Source: Leucosporidium creatinivorum
Taxonomy: Eukaryota; Basidiomycota; Microbotryomycetes; Leucosporidiales; Leucosporidiaceae
Reading direction: 5' to 3'
Length of the DNA: 64,000 nucleotides
Assembly: GCA_001600635.1 (NCBI GenBank)
Contig: BCKL01000028.1
Location: 105,034 to 169,033 of the forward strand
This document shows positions 44,601 through 56,349 of the stretch, piece by piece. The translations under genes were made by a program, and so were the position numbers. The stretch's first letter is position 1. Every line of letters begins with the position of its first letter. The notes beneath the pieces are model-generated. The model searched no databases, was not told where the DNA came from, and was given only the letters and a program-made list of their open reading frames with translations.

Positions 44601-47600
44601 TCGGTCGAGGTCGCTTCCTCGCTTGGCGGGACCACATCTACCGCCACGAGGACCATATCGTCCAACTCCAATCCCTCGTTCGCGGTCTCCTCGCTCGTCG
44701 CCGCCACTACGCCCTCCAAGCAGCTCTGCACCACAGCCGCTCCCGCTTCGTCGGCCTGCAAGCCATCGTCCGCTCGCGTCGTCAAGGAGACCAGTACCGC
44801 CAGCTTCGGATGGGGACCAACGTCCCTGCTTCGACGATCAAGAACTTTGTGCACCTCCTCGACGACTCGGAGTTTGACTATCGCGGAGAGGTCCTCGTCG
44901 AGCAGATGAGGAAGCAGCTCGTCGGCATGATTCGCGAGACGCAGGGCATGGAGGACGACGTCAAGGACCTCGATACCAAGATTGCGCTGCTCGTCAAGAA
45001 CAAGATTACGCACGAGGTCGCTCGCGCCCAGCGTTCTGGAGGAGCAGGAGGACTCGCCTCCGGTCGCCGAGATCATCTCCTCGCGGCCGATAAGGATCCG
45101 TTCGCCTCGAACGTGCTCGATCGACAGACGGCGAGGAAGCACGAGCTCTACCAGCAACTCTTCTGGCATCTGCAGAGCAACCCCGAGTACTTTGCCAAGC
45201 TCCTCGCCAACCCCGGCGGGAAGGACCGCGGCGACAAGGCGCAGAAGGCGTTGGAAGCGGTCACTTTCATCGTGTTTGGGTTCGCTCAGGCGCAGAGGGA
45301 GGACTTCTTGCTTTTGAAACTCTTTCAGGTGAGTTTGCCTCGCGCTTTTCCCTTCTCTCAACCTCGGCGCGCTGAGCTGACATCTTCTCGTCCGCCCCTC
45401 CCCCACCTTCCCTGCGCCTCATCGACGTCGACTACACAGCGCTGCATCCAAGAAGACCTCCACTTCGTCCCCGACATCAGCAGCTTCGTCCGCGGCAGCT
45501 TTGCCTTCATTCGCCTCTTCCAGCAGTACGGCCGAGGAGTCAACCAGCGCAAGAGCCTGCAGATCATGCTCTCTACTTCTGTCAAGCACATCATGGCGAC
45601 CCATGTCAAGAAGCTGTCGACCGACCCTGTCGCGGTGAGTAACTACTCCTCGGCCATAGTCGCTCGCGAGAGCGGGACGGGAGGGGAGGAAGCGAAGCGA
45701 AGCTGATGATCCCCGGCACTCCAACAGATCTACCACGCCATGCGCGCCGAGGAGGAGACTCGTACGGGAGTGCCCTCGCAGAAGCCTGCCTCGGACGTCG
45801 ACTGGCGTTTTGCGATTGGCGATTCAGCCACGAACGTCGCCTTCATTCAGCGTGCGTCCTTCCTCGTGTTGCCTCCTTCGCTCGACCTGACCCGAATTCG
45901 CATCCAACAGACCTCAAGTCCCTTCGCGCCTCCACCGAGGTCCTCCTCAAGTCCATCTTCGCCTCAACCGGATCGCTCCCCTTCGGCATTCGCTTCGTCA
46001 TGCGCGAGGTCTTCCGCTCGCTGCGTCACAAGTTCCCCCAACAGCCCGAAGAGCAGCTCCTCCGCGTAACGGGCCACCTGCTTTACTACCGCTTCATCCA
46101 GCCCGCCATCGTGTACGTTTCAGCCGCGATCGTTCTTCCAGCCGAGTCGAGCTAAACTCTCGCTCTCCCACCAACAGCGCTCCCGAGACCTTCTCCATCC
46201 TCGAGTCGGTTGTTCCCGACATTCAACGCCACAACCTAGCCGAGTGCGCCAAAATGATCAACCAGATCGCCGCCGGTCGGGCTTTCGGCGAGGATCAGTT
46301 CTGGCTCCATCCCCTCAACAATTTCGTCGAGGTCAAGGCCAAGGAGTTCTCGCAGTGGATCAGAGCAGGTGAGCTCCTTTTCTCGCTGCCTCCCCCCGAG
46401 AACGAACGCTGACCCTTCCCCACAGTCATTCACGTCCCCGACGCCGAGGCCTACTTCCGCGCCGACGAGTGGCTCGACGCCAAGGCCTCGCGACAGCCGG
46501 TCATCTATATCTCGCCCAACAACATTTACGCTCTGCACTCGTCTATCGTGGAGAGCATCGACGCCGTGGTGAGTCGCTTTCTCGCTGTGCGCTCTCGACA
46601 TCCCGACTGACCGCTCTCCCCCTTCAACAGGCCCCCCACCAAGACGATCCTTTGCGTGTCATCCTCGGCGAGCTCGGAGGCGCTCCTCTTCCCGCTTCTG
46701 GCGAACTCGGTCGCGCTCGCGCCGACGAGATCCCTCTCACTCTCATCGCGCGGCTCACCACTCGAGACGGTGCGTTCTCGATCTCCCTCGCCGACGAGCC
46801 TTCGCTGACGTCCCGTTACTCTCCACACAGACCCACAAGCAGGCGACAAGGCTCTCTTCCAGCAAGCTAAGCGCCGCATCGTCGCCGTCCTCAAGGTCCA
46901 CCACGGAGCCGACCTCGTCGCCGTCTTCGCACAGCCCGTAACGCAGCAGGACGAGGAGGCATGGTATCGGATCGTACAAGAGGAGGTCGTCGAGGAGCAG
47001 AGGCAGGCGAGGGCGGCGAGGCGGCCAGTGATTGCCCCGACGGACGACCTTCGGAGGTAGGTCGCGATGAAGAGCAAGGGAGGTTAAAGCGGCTGCTGAC
47101 TTTTCCGCTTGTACAGGCTCTCCTTCCAGGAGCTCAAGATTGCTGCCGTGCAGGACGTGATGGCTCTTCGGGCGAAGGGCGTCGTCTCTGGCAACGACAA
47201 GTTCCAAGCACTCCTCGACTCGATTGCCAGCGACATTCGGCTCAAGCGTGAGTCGCCGTCTCCAGTCTCGTCAGAGCTGAGCTAACTCGCTTGGACTTCA
47301 CAGACCACCGCCGCATCCAGCGTCAGTCCGAGATCTCCACGATGGAGGGCACGCTCGCCAGCCTTCGCTCTAAGAAGACCTACCTCAACGACCAGGTCCG
47401 GTCATACCACGAGTACATCGACCAGTCGATGGCTTCGATTCAGAAGAAGTCGTGCGTCGCTCTTCTGCCTGTCTGCGGCTGCTCGGCGCTGACCTCGCTT
47501 CGCCCGTCCACAGCAAGAAGCGCCTCGTCCTTCCGTGGTCGCTCCAGGCATCTCACCAACGCAAGCTCGAGAAGGAGGGCAAGCGCTACGCCTTTGGATC

Positions 47601-47949
47601 GTACAAGTACACGGCGCAAGACCTTTACGACCGCGGCGTCCTCCTCTCGATCGACCAGTTCTCGCCGAAGCAGTTCGACAAGGTCACCCTCACCATCTCC
47701 TCCGACGAGATTGGCGTGTTTGAGGTCTCCGCCGCGTACATGGGCGTCAAGGTCGAGACGGTCGAGCTCAAGCTGGACGAGTTGCTGGAGGCGCAGTTTG
47801 TGAGTTGAGTTCGGTTCGCTACTTCATCGCTCAACGCTGACGCTCTTCTCGTTCTACAGGCGGCAAAGCAAACGCTCCCCATCGGAGGAGTGGCCAAGGT
47901 CAACCTCAATCTTCTCGTCCACCTCATCAACAAGAAGTTCTACGCATAG
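41632..47949 (+). CDS. IQGAP-type cytokinesis scaffold (Iqg1/Rng2 homologue)
   Basis: A large actin- and calmodulin-binding scaffold for the contractile ring, roughly 1800 aa. Residues 1 to about 390 are disordered and Ser/Pro-rich. A calponin-homology domain follows (CRETQEWLDGCVGEKV, GYALAHLARALGSP, HFRHTANINIFFTFLEEVQL, GKNLPKVIYCLHALSHLLF). Next is a long Glu/Arg coiled coil, then about eight IQ-like repeats at a period of 32-33 aa (FQAHARSDLARRHL, FQAHARGNLARRQM, LQSLVRGLLARRRH). The RasGAP-related domain contains GSLPFGIRFVMREVFRSLRH and VTGHLLYYRFIQPAIV, and the RasGAP C-terminal domain runs from FQELKIAAVQDV to the end (LNLLVHLINKKFYA, stop 47947-47949). IQGAPs bind but do not activate Rho-type GTPases. 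About 14 short introns. Coding frames on the opposite strand are shadows. Confidence 0.95.
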
Positions 47950-48453
47950 CGCCCTGCTCGGCGTTGCCCCTTCTCGCTTTCAAGTGTCATTATTCGCCCC
48001 CTTCTTCCACTCATATACACCTTAGCCACTCGGCCCTTTTCGCGACTCTAGACCTATTCACTCATGTTGTTCGCTTCGCCCTTCCAACGACTAATGACGA
48101 TTCATGAGCCTCGCCGAGGGGGAGAGTGTCGCCCCGAGAGGGCGAGCGGCCGTCGAGAGGGCGGACTGGTGAAAATAATCGCTGGAGGAGGCGCAGCTCA
48201 TCCCTCCGTCTGACATCGACTCTGCTGATGAGGTACAACTCCCCACACTCCTTCGTCCGCCTCTCCCCTCTCCCTCGTCTCGCCTCTTGCCCTCCTCCCG
48301 CATCTGGCTCACCTCGTCTGTTCAGCTCCGACCGCTCTCCAAGGACCCAACAGCACCATCAACTACCCAGCAACACCAGCAGCACCCTCCCCGACCTCCC
48401 TACAGCTCTCTCAGCTCCGCTCGACCGTCTTCTCGCCTCCGCTGACGAACGCA
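47950..48453. other. Spacer between IQGAP and MYND gene
   Basis: No supported gene in about 500 bases. The sequence contains IQGAP 3' UTR and the leader of the next gene, with CAGCAACACCAGCAGC-type repeats near 48370. Confidence 0.4.
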
Positions 48454-51365
48454 ATGCCTCCGCGTCCTCCCAAGCCGACCAACAAGCGAAAAGCTGCAGC
48501 TTCTAGGAGTGATGAAGCGGACATCAAGACCTTCTTGAACGATATCAAGGGAGAGAAGGAGCTCGGCGTCGTGGCGAGGATGGCGGCGAGGAGGTTTGAT
48601 CTGCCGGGTGCGTCCAGTTTCGCCTTCTAGTTGCGATGCAGTTGAGGCTGACGGATATGAATCTCTGTAGTCTACTCGAAAGACTCTCGCAACCGCGAAA
48701 AGCTGCCGACGAAGGCTGCCAAAGCCGACGCAAGCCTTGCGCCGAACGAGGAGCAAAGGCTCAGCTGACAGCTCCGCCACTACAGGCGCTCGGAAGGATC
48801 TTGCGGACTTTCGAGCTACTCTGGGACACCCACGATACTCGGCTTCAGGGAGCCGTGTGCATCATGCACGGCAAGCTGGCATTGGACGACGATTTGCGCT
48901 TGCTGCTGAGGAGCCAAGGTGAGAAGGGCCCTTTCTCGGCGTTTGAATGGGATGGCGCAGCTTTAAATCGTCGAGCTGATCACGCATCTATCGTACAGAG
49001 TGGCTGTCCAAGTTCGTCAAGCTCGCCTCTTCCACCGACTCGTCCCTCGTCCTCGCTTCTCTCAACGCCATCACCGAGCTTGTCCGCTCGAGAGAGCCAC
49101 ACGGTATAGCCCAGGACGACCTTCATGGGCTGTCGGAGCAGATCTTCGCCTTCGCTGCTAAGCATGCTGGACCGAGTGAGACTACGCGTCTCATCATCAG
49201 AAGTCTGGCCAAGCTTGCCAACCACTGTGACGCCTGTAGCCTGGTTCGTCGCACTTCCCCTCGCCGGCGGCCGTTAAACGTAGCTGATCAGTCCTTATTT
49301 CACCCCCACAGAAAGTCGATCCCGACCGGTTTCGCTCGCTCCTTCTTCGTTCAATCTCGGCAGGGTGAGTTTGTTCACGGAGCGAGCTCAAGATTCCCTT
49401 CTCATCCGGCTTGGAAGCACAGTGATCGAACGCTTAGGGGAACAGCTACCACTATTGCTCTCTCCTTGCCTCCATCGCACTTTGCCGCCGCTCGCCATGA
49501 CCCTGCTTACCGCCGGTTCATCGTCGCCGGCTTACGGAGCCCTGACCCTTCTCAACGCAACTACGTCGGAATGCATGAGCTTCATTAGTGCGTAAAAGGA
49601 CTGTGTCGTCGAACGTCGCTCACCCCAATTTCATCCCCAGCTTCACCTCGAACGACTTCTCTCGCCCGTCTCCAAATTCTGCGCCGAGACCGATCGCGCG
49701 TGACCCTGCCTACTCGCTCGAGCGCTGGCATCAGGACAGCCTAATCGACTTTGACCGCTGCTGGGAATACGTCGCCGAGACTGGCAACCTTCTCGTCGTG
49801 AGTCTTTGGTGCAGGTGCAAAGATCGGCATCGCTGACTCTGCCTCCCGCTTTAGTTCGGCCACTCGTTCATGGAGATCCTCAGCCGCTACGACAGGACAT
49901 GTACGTCTGTCTGATCTACCTCTGTACATACTCCGCAATCTCGATACTGACAGTGACGCGCAGGCGTCGGCGTTCACTGCGACACTGACCACCATCCTCT
50001 GCACGGCGGAGCATCGACCAAGACCACCTTCGCGCATGACAACAAGTATCAGACGATTCAAGCGGCGATCGATGTCCACCGTCGAGTCGACGAGCACTCC
50101 TACGTCGCCGCCGTTCTGCACGTCAAGCTCCTTCACGCGGCCGAGAAGTTCCAAGAGGTCATCTCGGTCGTCAAGGAGTACATCCTCCATCATCCCACGA
50201 GTGGGCTACTGTGCTTTTGGGCATGCTTCGCCGCGGATCAGGTCGACGATCAGGTTGAGGCGCTGCATTGGGCGCAGAGGGTTCGTCGGCGCCTAACACA
50301 CACGAATCATCAAGCTCATACTCCTTCTCGCCAACACTAGGGTCTCGACTGCAAGCCCTCCACGGGAATTATGCGCTGCAACCTCTTCTACCACGCCCAC
50401 ACCGCCAGCTGGCGTCGAGCTTTCGAACTCGAGTTCGACCGAGCCGCCGACGAGGGCTTCTCCTCCCTCCGTCAACCCTCGGTCCTCTCCTACCTCGTCT
50501 GCGCCCCCCACTACGGCAAGAAGGCGCTCGACACACTCCCACTTGATTACCCCCACCGCGTGGATGTGGTCGCTCAAGTCGCGCAGTGCCAGCTCATTCT
50601 CTCGGGCTCGGACCTCTCGGTGGCGCTCGTCGAGCTCAAGCCGCTTTGGGATGACCTGGAGGAGCTCAAGTACCAAGGATGGGAGGACGTCAACCGCATA
50701 GAGAACATGAACATCGGCTTGACGAACTACGCCGTAGCTGAGCTGCTGAAGGAGGAGTATGCCGAGGCGGCAAAGGAGTGGGATCCGGTGTGGACGCGGA
50801 TGAAGAAGGAGGAGGAACAGGACGAGGGAACAGTGAGGTGGAGGATCCCCGTTTTGAAGGAGGGCGAAATCCCAGTGGAGGATGGAGCGAGCGAGTGCGC
50901 GTGCTGTGGAGCCAGCGACATGCCGCTGAGGAGCGACTCGAAGGTCGAGGTTTTCGGTGTTGGTACGGTTCTGATGTGAGTCTAAGGTTTCAAAGTCGCG
51001 TTCTCCTGCCCTTCGTTGACGCTGATCTCCTCCCCAACACAGGCGCCACTGCCTCTACTGCAATGCCCGAGGCGCTAACCTTCGCCGCTGCACGACTTGC
51101 CGTCAGTCCTCGCCTCTTCTTCTCCTCAATCCGCCTCAGCTGACCCCCTCTCTCTTTTTTTTGTTTTTTATAGACACCAGTTGCTACTGTAGCGTCGAGT
51201 GCGTCCGCTCATCTCCTCAGACCTCGCCGAGCTCGCTGACCGCCTCTCCTCATCCGCCATCCCCCTCGCCATCGCAGATGCCAACGCAAGGACTGGCCTT
51301 CGCACAAGAAGCAGTGCAGGCCGTTCGAAGAGCTGCTGAAGAAGTGGAAAGCCGAAAAGTCGTGA
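48454..51365 (+). CDS. Helical-repeat protein with C-terminal MYND zinc finger
   Basis: The N-terminus (MPPRPPKPTNKRKAAASR) is basic. The middle is helical: LRTFELLWDTHDTRLQGAVC, SLVLASLNAITELVRSREPH and SETTRLIIRSLAKLANHC look ARM-like, and later SYVAAVLHVKLLHAAEKFQE, VISVVKEYILHHP and LALVELKPLWDDL-type segments look TPR-like. The C-terminus holds ECACCGASDMP and then a MYND finger: RHCLYCNARGANLRRCTTC, CYCSVECQRKDWPSHKKQC, with the C-x2-C, C-x2-C, C-x3-C, H-x3-C pattern complete across two introns. Stop is 51363-51365. One intron at 48730-48785 must use a GC-AG pair (GCAAGC...CTACAG), because no GT lies between the flanking in-frame exons. MYND fingers bind proline-rich peptides. Function unknown. 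Confidence 0.8.
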
Positions 51366-51384
51366 TCTGAGATGCACTTTTGTC

Positions 51385-53500
51385 GCTTGCGCCGAACGAG
51401 CGCCGAACGAGCGCCGACGTCGAGCGAAAGACACAGAGCGAGGGCTCCTTCTCCTCTCTGCTCTTCAATGCCGAGCTCGAGGAATTCATATCGAATTACT
51501 CAAGCGATAAAGCACGTCGCCCCTCCTCCTCTCACTCCTCCCCTGCCTTGCTCGCTTTCTTCCCACCTCCCTTCGCACTCCCCGCCGAGCCCTTCCTCGT
51601 CGTCTCCTTCGGCACGAGCAGCTTGAGGTTATCCATATCGTTGATCTTGTCCTTCGTCAACAACGTATCGTTAGTGCGCTGGTAGGTGCGCCATTCGGAG
51701 GCGTCGCGGTGAGCGGAAGCGGGGAGGGCGGCCGAGATGAAGGGGGAGGGAGTGGAGGGGTCGTCTTTGGTGAGGCGGTAGACGGAGAAGCCGTAGACCT
51801 GTGGTGAAAGAGAGTGTAAGATTAATCTTGGAGCGAGAGGAAGTGGTGAATGAGCGAGACTAACGCTGAATTGACCTGCAAGAGACGAGAAGTCAGCTCG
51901 GCGATGGTGTCGGAGCAGCGAAACTGAGCTTACGAGCAAACGAGGCGGGCTGTTGAAGCAAAAGCGCTAGAGTCAGCTTTTCGGTACTGCTCTAGTCCTC
52001 TCAGACATTCACCGACTCGCCTTGGAGTGCGAAAAAACTCGAGGGAGCACATCGTTGGAGAGGCGAGCGTCGTCCATCTTGACCATGATGCGAGTGCCGG
52101 TGGTGCTGATGGCGAGTAGGAAAGGTCAGCGCAGGACTTGGGGGTCTACTCGTCTACCACGGTACTCACTCCCAGCAGATGACATCGCCGAACTCGTCCG
52201 GGTCGATGAGGAGGTAGCGCAATTTGACGACGAAGGGCTTGACGTCGGCGATCTGTAGAGCAGAGGGCGTCAGAGATACGTTTTCGACGCTCTGCACCAA
52301 ATCGACGCACCGTGGGAATGTTGTAAGGGTTGGCGACCTGCACGCCCCTTACTACTTTCGGCTTCTTGACCTTGGGCTTGTCCTCATCGTCTTCCTGCTC
52401 TCCAGTCTGACATCCACCACCACCCAAGCTAGCCTGCACTTGCAATCCCCACCCCTTGACACTCTCATACTGACTCCCGTCCTCACTCGCCAACTCGTCG
52501 ACCTCCTCCCCTTCTCCCGCCGAAACGCCGAGCTTCCTCTTCTGCCCTCCAGCTGAGCGTCCCTGCTCCTCGTCGCCGCGACTACTGCCCTCTTCGAGCG
52601 AGCTGAAGCTGTGACGCTGACCGTGGTAGCCATGAGGACTGGCGAGGGAAGCAGGGTGAGGAGGGAAACCAGGAGGAGGAACGCCGAAGGGAGGGCCATA
52701 AGGCGGAAGAGCGTAGCCGTAGGGAGGGAGATGAAGATGAGAAGGAGGGATGTATCCTCCGCCTCCGCTGCTGACACCCTGCACCCTCCCACTCGGCCCT
52801 ACATAGCTACTCGGCACTCCAGCCCAAGGCGAGTAAGGCGAAGGATGGTAGTACGGCATGCGGGCGACGGGAGCGGGATTGCCGGGAGGGACTTGCGGGC
52901 TGTTGTAGGTGTGTTGGAGAGGGTGGTAGTGAGGCGTGTAGGTCGTCGTCGAAGGAGGAGAATTGGGGGGAGAAGCGACGCCGAGCTGCGAGCGCCGGGA
53001 CGAGGTTTGAGGGGCGTAGGCTGACCAGGGAGGCTGTTGCTGGTGGTTGTAGACGCTGTAGGCTATTGGACAGGGTACAGCAGAGGGTCAGCTCTCACCT
53101 CTCAGCCCTCCCTCCCTGCACCTCTCTCTCACACTCTCTCTCTCGCACGAGACTCACGCGTGACGGGCACAGGACGAATGACTGGAGGATGTTGAGGTGC
53201 AGCTTCGACTGGCTGCTCCTGCTCTGTAGCATCTTGAGACTCCTCAGCGTGCGAAGAAGGCGAAGGCGAGGCCGAACGAGAGAGGGCGTCCATCTCTTTG
53301 AGCTGAGCGAGTCGACGAGACGAGGGCGGAGGGCGGAGAAGGGAGAGAAGCGAGAGAGAGGGAGAGAAGCTCGGAGCTCGCTTGAGAGGGGCCTCTTAGT
53401 CTACTCAGCTCTTGCTTCTACAGCTCTATGGCTGTACTAGAACCCTACCTCACCACACTTCAGATCTTTCTCCACTCCCTCGTCTCCTTCAACCGACAGC
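51385..53500. repeat. Right arm of the young inverted HSF duplication
   Basis: Near-identical inverted partner of 33298-35400. The arm reaches into the last codons of the transporter gene at 53460-53490, and almost to the stop of the MYND gene on the other side. Since the transporter gene is complete here, this is probably the donor locus. Confidence 0.85.
51532..53293 (-). CDS. HSF-type DNA-binding transcription factor, copy 2
   Basis: Paralogue of the gene at 33493-35271 with the same exon layout, start ATG at 53293 and an end of KGSAGSAKGGGKKASKAGEE. The HSF domain is complete and canonical: PFVVKLRYLLIDPDEFGDVI, the TTGTRIMVKMDDARL wing segment and SKPASFARQFSVYGFSVYRL with the conserved Phe and Arg of the recognition helix. 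Microexons lie at 51934-51949 (16 nt) and 51865-51875 (11 nt). Differences from copy 1 are scattered substitutions and a few small indels in the Pro-rich region, so both reading frames stay open. It is convergent with the MYND gene (167 bp apart) and lies 166 bp downstream of the transporter gene in the same direction. Confidence 0.86.
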
Positions 53501-55753
53501 CGAGCAGCAAAAGCGCCGCGATCAAGCTCAGTCCTCCGCTGTAAAAGATGGCCGGCCGGAACGCCTCGTAGCCCTTGTCGGGTCCACCGAAAGCTTGGAG
53601 GATGTATCCGGCGATGGGAGCACCTAGGAAGCTGCAGAACGAGGCGGGAGAGGGGATATCAGCGCTCGGCCGAGAGCATCGACCCTGAGGAAGGAGAGTT
53701 GGCTTGAGCCGATCAGTGAGGCGGACAAGACTCACTAGCCTGGCGACCACGAGGTGAGGAGAATGCTGAACACCGAGGGCAGCTTCTTCGATCCGAACAG
53801 CGTCGAGATGACTCCCGGCATCAGCGAGAAGAAGCCACCAGCGCAGAAGCCGTTGACGACAGCGAAGACGGCCCTGCACCACACAAACACAGATCAGCTC
53901 TATATCTATGGCTTGGCGCTCGCCAGAACTCACAAAGGCGCTACACTACTCGCGACTGGCCAGATCGCCAAAGTCGAGATGGCGACGCTGAACATGCACA
54001 GCAGGAGCGAGTTGACGCTGCCGAACATGGCGTCTGCTCCTAGGCCGAAGAAGATACGACCGAGCGCTGATGCGAGATTGAAGCCGGCGAGCAGCAGTGA
54101 CGAGGTTGAAGTGGTGAGGCCGAGGGAGGTGCCGAAGAGGGGTAGGAAGAACGGTGGGCTGTGGGAGAGAACGAGTGAGCAAGTGAAGGAGTGGAGCAGG
54201 GGGAGGTCCACATAGGTGAGTGAAAGATTGAAGCGGGAGGTGGGACGTACACGAAGAGAGGGAAAATGGCGAGGCAGGTGCCGGCGAGCAGCAGGACGAA
54301 GCGAAGATCCTGGAAAAAAGCCCTGCAATCGCAACGAAATATCAGCCTCCGTCCTACTCATCTCAAACGGCTTAGTCGACTCACCACTCCACCAACTTGG
54401 TCTTCTCGTCTCCCTCCTTCCTCTTCCACGGCATCCTCGCGTTTCGGCTCTTGAGCAGCCAAGCGGCGGGGAGATTGATGCAGGTGTAAAGGATACCGAT
54501 GATACGGAAGGCCCAGGGTACGCCCAGCGACTTGACGAGGGCGGAGAGGACCACGGCGAAGAGAGCTCCGCCCACTCCTGCTCCGGCATAAACGAGACCC
54601 GTTCTGCAAATCGCGATGGTGGAAGTAGGAGGACGGGTGGACGAGCGGTGTGGGTGGGGAGGTATGTAGGAGGTGGAATCGCAGGTCAGCCTCGGCTAGC
54701 GTATTGTACAGCTGAGGAGCCACTCACGCCAGGTTCCGCCGCTTGACGAAGTATTGGCTGGGCAGCGTCGCCGCGCAGAAGAAGCACAGGGCTTGTCCAA
54801 AACCAAACATGAAGCCCTGTCGATGCAGATGGGTCAGCCATGTCTTCAGAGTACGCTTGGTCGACCATCGGGTCCTTGCCGCAGGCGAGAGATCGCCGAG
54901 CAACCGCCCAGCAACCGCCGAGCAACTCACCTCGGTAACGATGAGGCCAGCGACGCTATTCGAGCAGCTTCCAGCAAGGATGGGACCCAGACCAGCGAGG
55001 ATGGAGCCGGCAATGGCGACACGGCGCTATTGAGGCCAAGTAAGGTGGTCAGTCCGGCCCTCGGTCGAGTCAAGCGAGAGGCCAGGGGAGAGATACGCAC
55101 GTTGCCGTACACTGCTACTAGGCGAGAGATAGGGATAGCGAACAAAGCTTGCAGGGTAGCCTGTAGTTCAGCAACAATGTCAGCAGATGCTGAAATACAG
55201 CTCGGAGAGGAGGGGAGAGGACCCCAGACGCCGTGACAGAGCGGATAGGTTACTGTAGACATACCTGCGTACTCCCAATGAAGGAGAGGGTACTGCTCGG
55301 CGCTACTCCATTCTCGAACAGAGCATCCTGCATGATTCCCCCTAGCGAGCGCCGAGTCAAGGTCAGCGAGAGGTCCCGGCAGCTCGGTGACGACTGGCCG
55401 ATGACGAGTAAGCAGCACGTACATGTGTAGATACCGCCGACCGTAGTGAAGAGGATAGAGAAGCAGCAGAAGACCTGCAGCCACGCCTGGAAGCCTCCAT
55501 CGGGATACGATTCGAACGCTGCGACGCGATGAGGCGATTAGCTCGGTCCAGGGTATCGGACGTAGCTGTAGCGATATCATATAGCCCCTGAGACTACCCA
55601 CTCACCTTCAGCGACCTTCCTACCCGTTGGCGCCGACTGATCCAGCTCTGCGGCCCCGCTCTCCCCCTCCAACGATGTGCGATTCGAGGTGTTGGCGGTT
55701 GCTGGTGCAGTATCAGAGAGCTCTGTGAGCCTGATTTGCGACGTGTCGGCCAT
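53460..55753 (-). CDS. Major facilitator transporter, monocarboxylate-transporter type
   Basis: A 12-helix plasma-membrane carrier of the MCT-like (MCH) fungal group. After a polar N-terminus (MADTSQIRLTELSDTAPATA) the first helix region begins with the family signature YPDGGFQAWLQVFCCFSILF, followed by GIYTWGIMQDALF. Later helices include GFMFGFGQALCFFCAATLPS, GLVYAGAGVGGALFAVVLSA, the central loop KSRNARMPWKRKEGDEKTKL, ALGRIFFGLGADAMFGSVNS and FLGAPIAGYILQAFGG. The end is RLKETREWRKI with the stop at 53460-53462. Exons are joined by about nine short introns. The substrate could be a monocarboxylate, riboflavin or another small acid; sequence alone does not tell. Confidence 0.88.
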
Positions 55754-56349
55754 CAGAGAATTGACTGAGCAAGCAGTGGAAGGACGAAGAAGAGCGAAAG
55801 ACGGGCGCGGCGGAGATGGATACGACGGTTAGGGGCTGTAGTCGAATAGCTCGTTGCAAAAATTAGCGTATGACCTGAAGCCGAATCAAACTGCACTACT
55901 CAAAACCTCTACCACACGGCGGTGGAGCACAGACGAGAGGAAGATGATCCGGGCGAGAGCGAGCTTCTTGCCTTTCTACCTCTTCCTACTCTCCGCAGGA
56001 CCTCAGCGCTACTAGCATTCGGCTACAGAAGCATGCAGACACGCCCCCCTGCTCGGTGAAGCGCTGCACCGTCGATCTTCGCCCTCCATCAACTCGGCCG
56101 CTGCTCGGCGGGCTGAGCTCGTTCGATCTCGACTCGTAGAGTATAGTGAGGTCTGCAACTCTAACTTCGATCCTACGACTCGTTGCCAGCCCGCGATGTC
56201 GGATCAAAGTCGAGCTGCTCTCGGCTCTCGGCGGTCTCGGAGCGAGGACCAAGATCATGCGAAGAGAATACAACACGTTGCGTGAGCTAGCTATACAAAC
56301 GAAAATAAAATAATGCGACTGCGAGTGTAGTGATGCCCCTCGTCCTAGC
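55754..56349. other. Spacer upstream of the transporter gene
   Basis: About 600 bases with no supported gene. Promoter and leader of the transporter gene lie at the left; the 3' UTR of the seven-helix protein lies at the right. Confidence 0.45.

Noticed and set aside
43709-45406. A 565-aa open frame on the minus strand under the IQGAP gene
   Set aside because: It mirrors the GC-rich, low-complexity coding of the coiled coil and IQ repeats, has no domain, no introns where neighbours have many, and is a codon-bias shadow of a certain gene.
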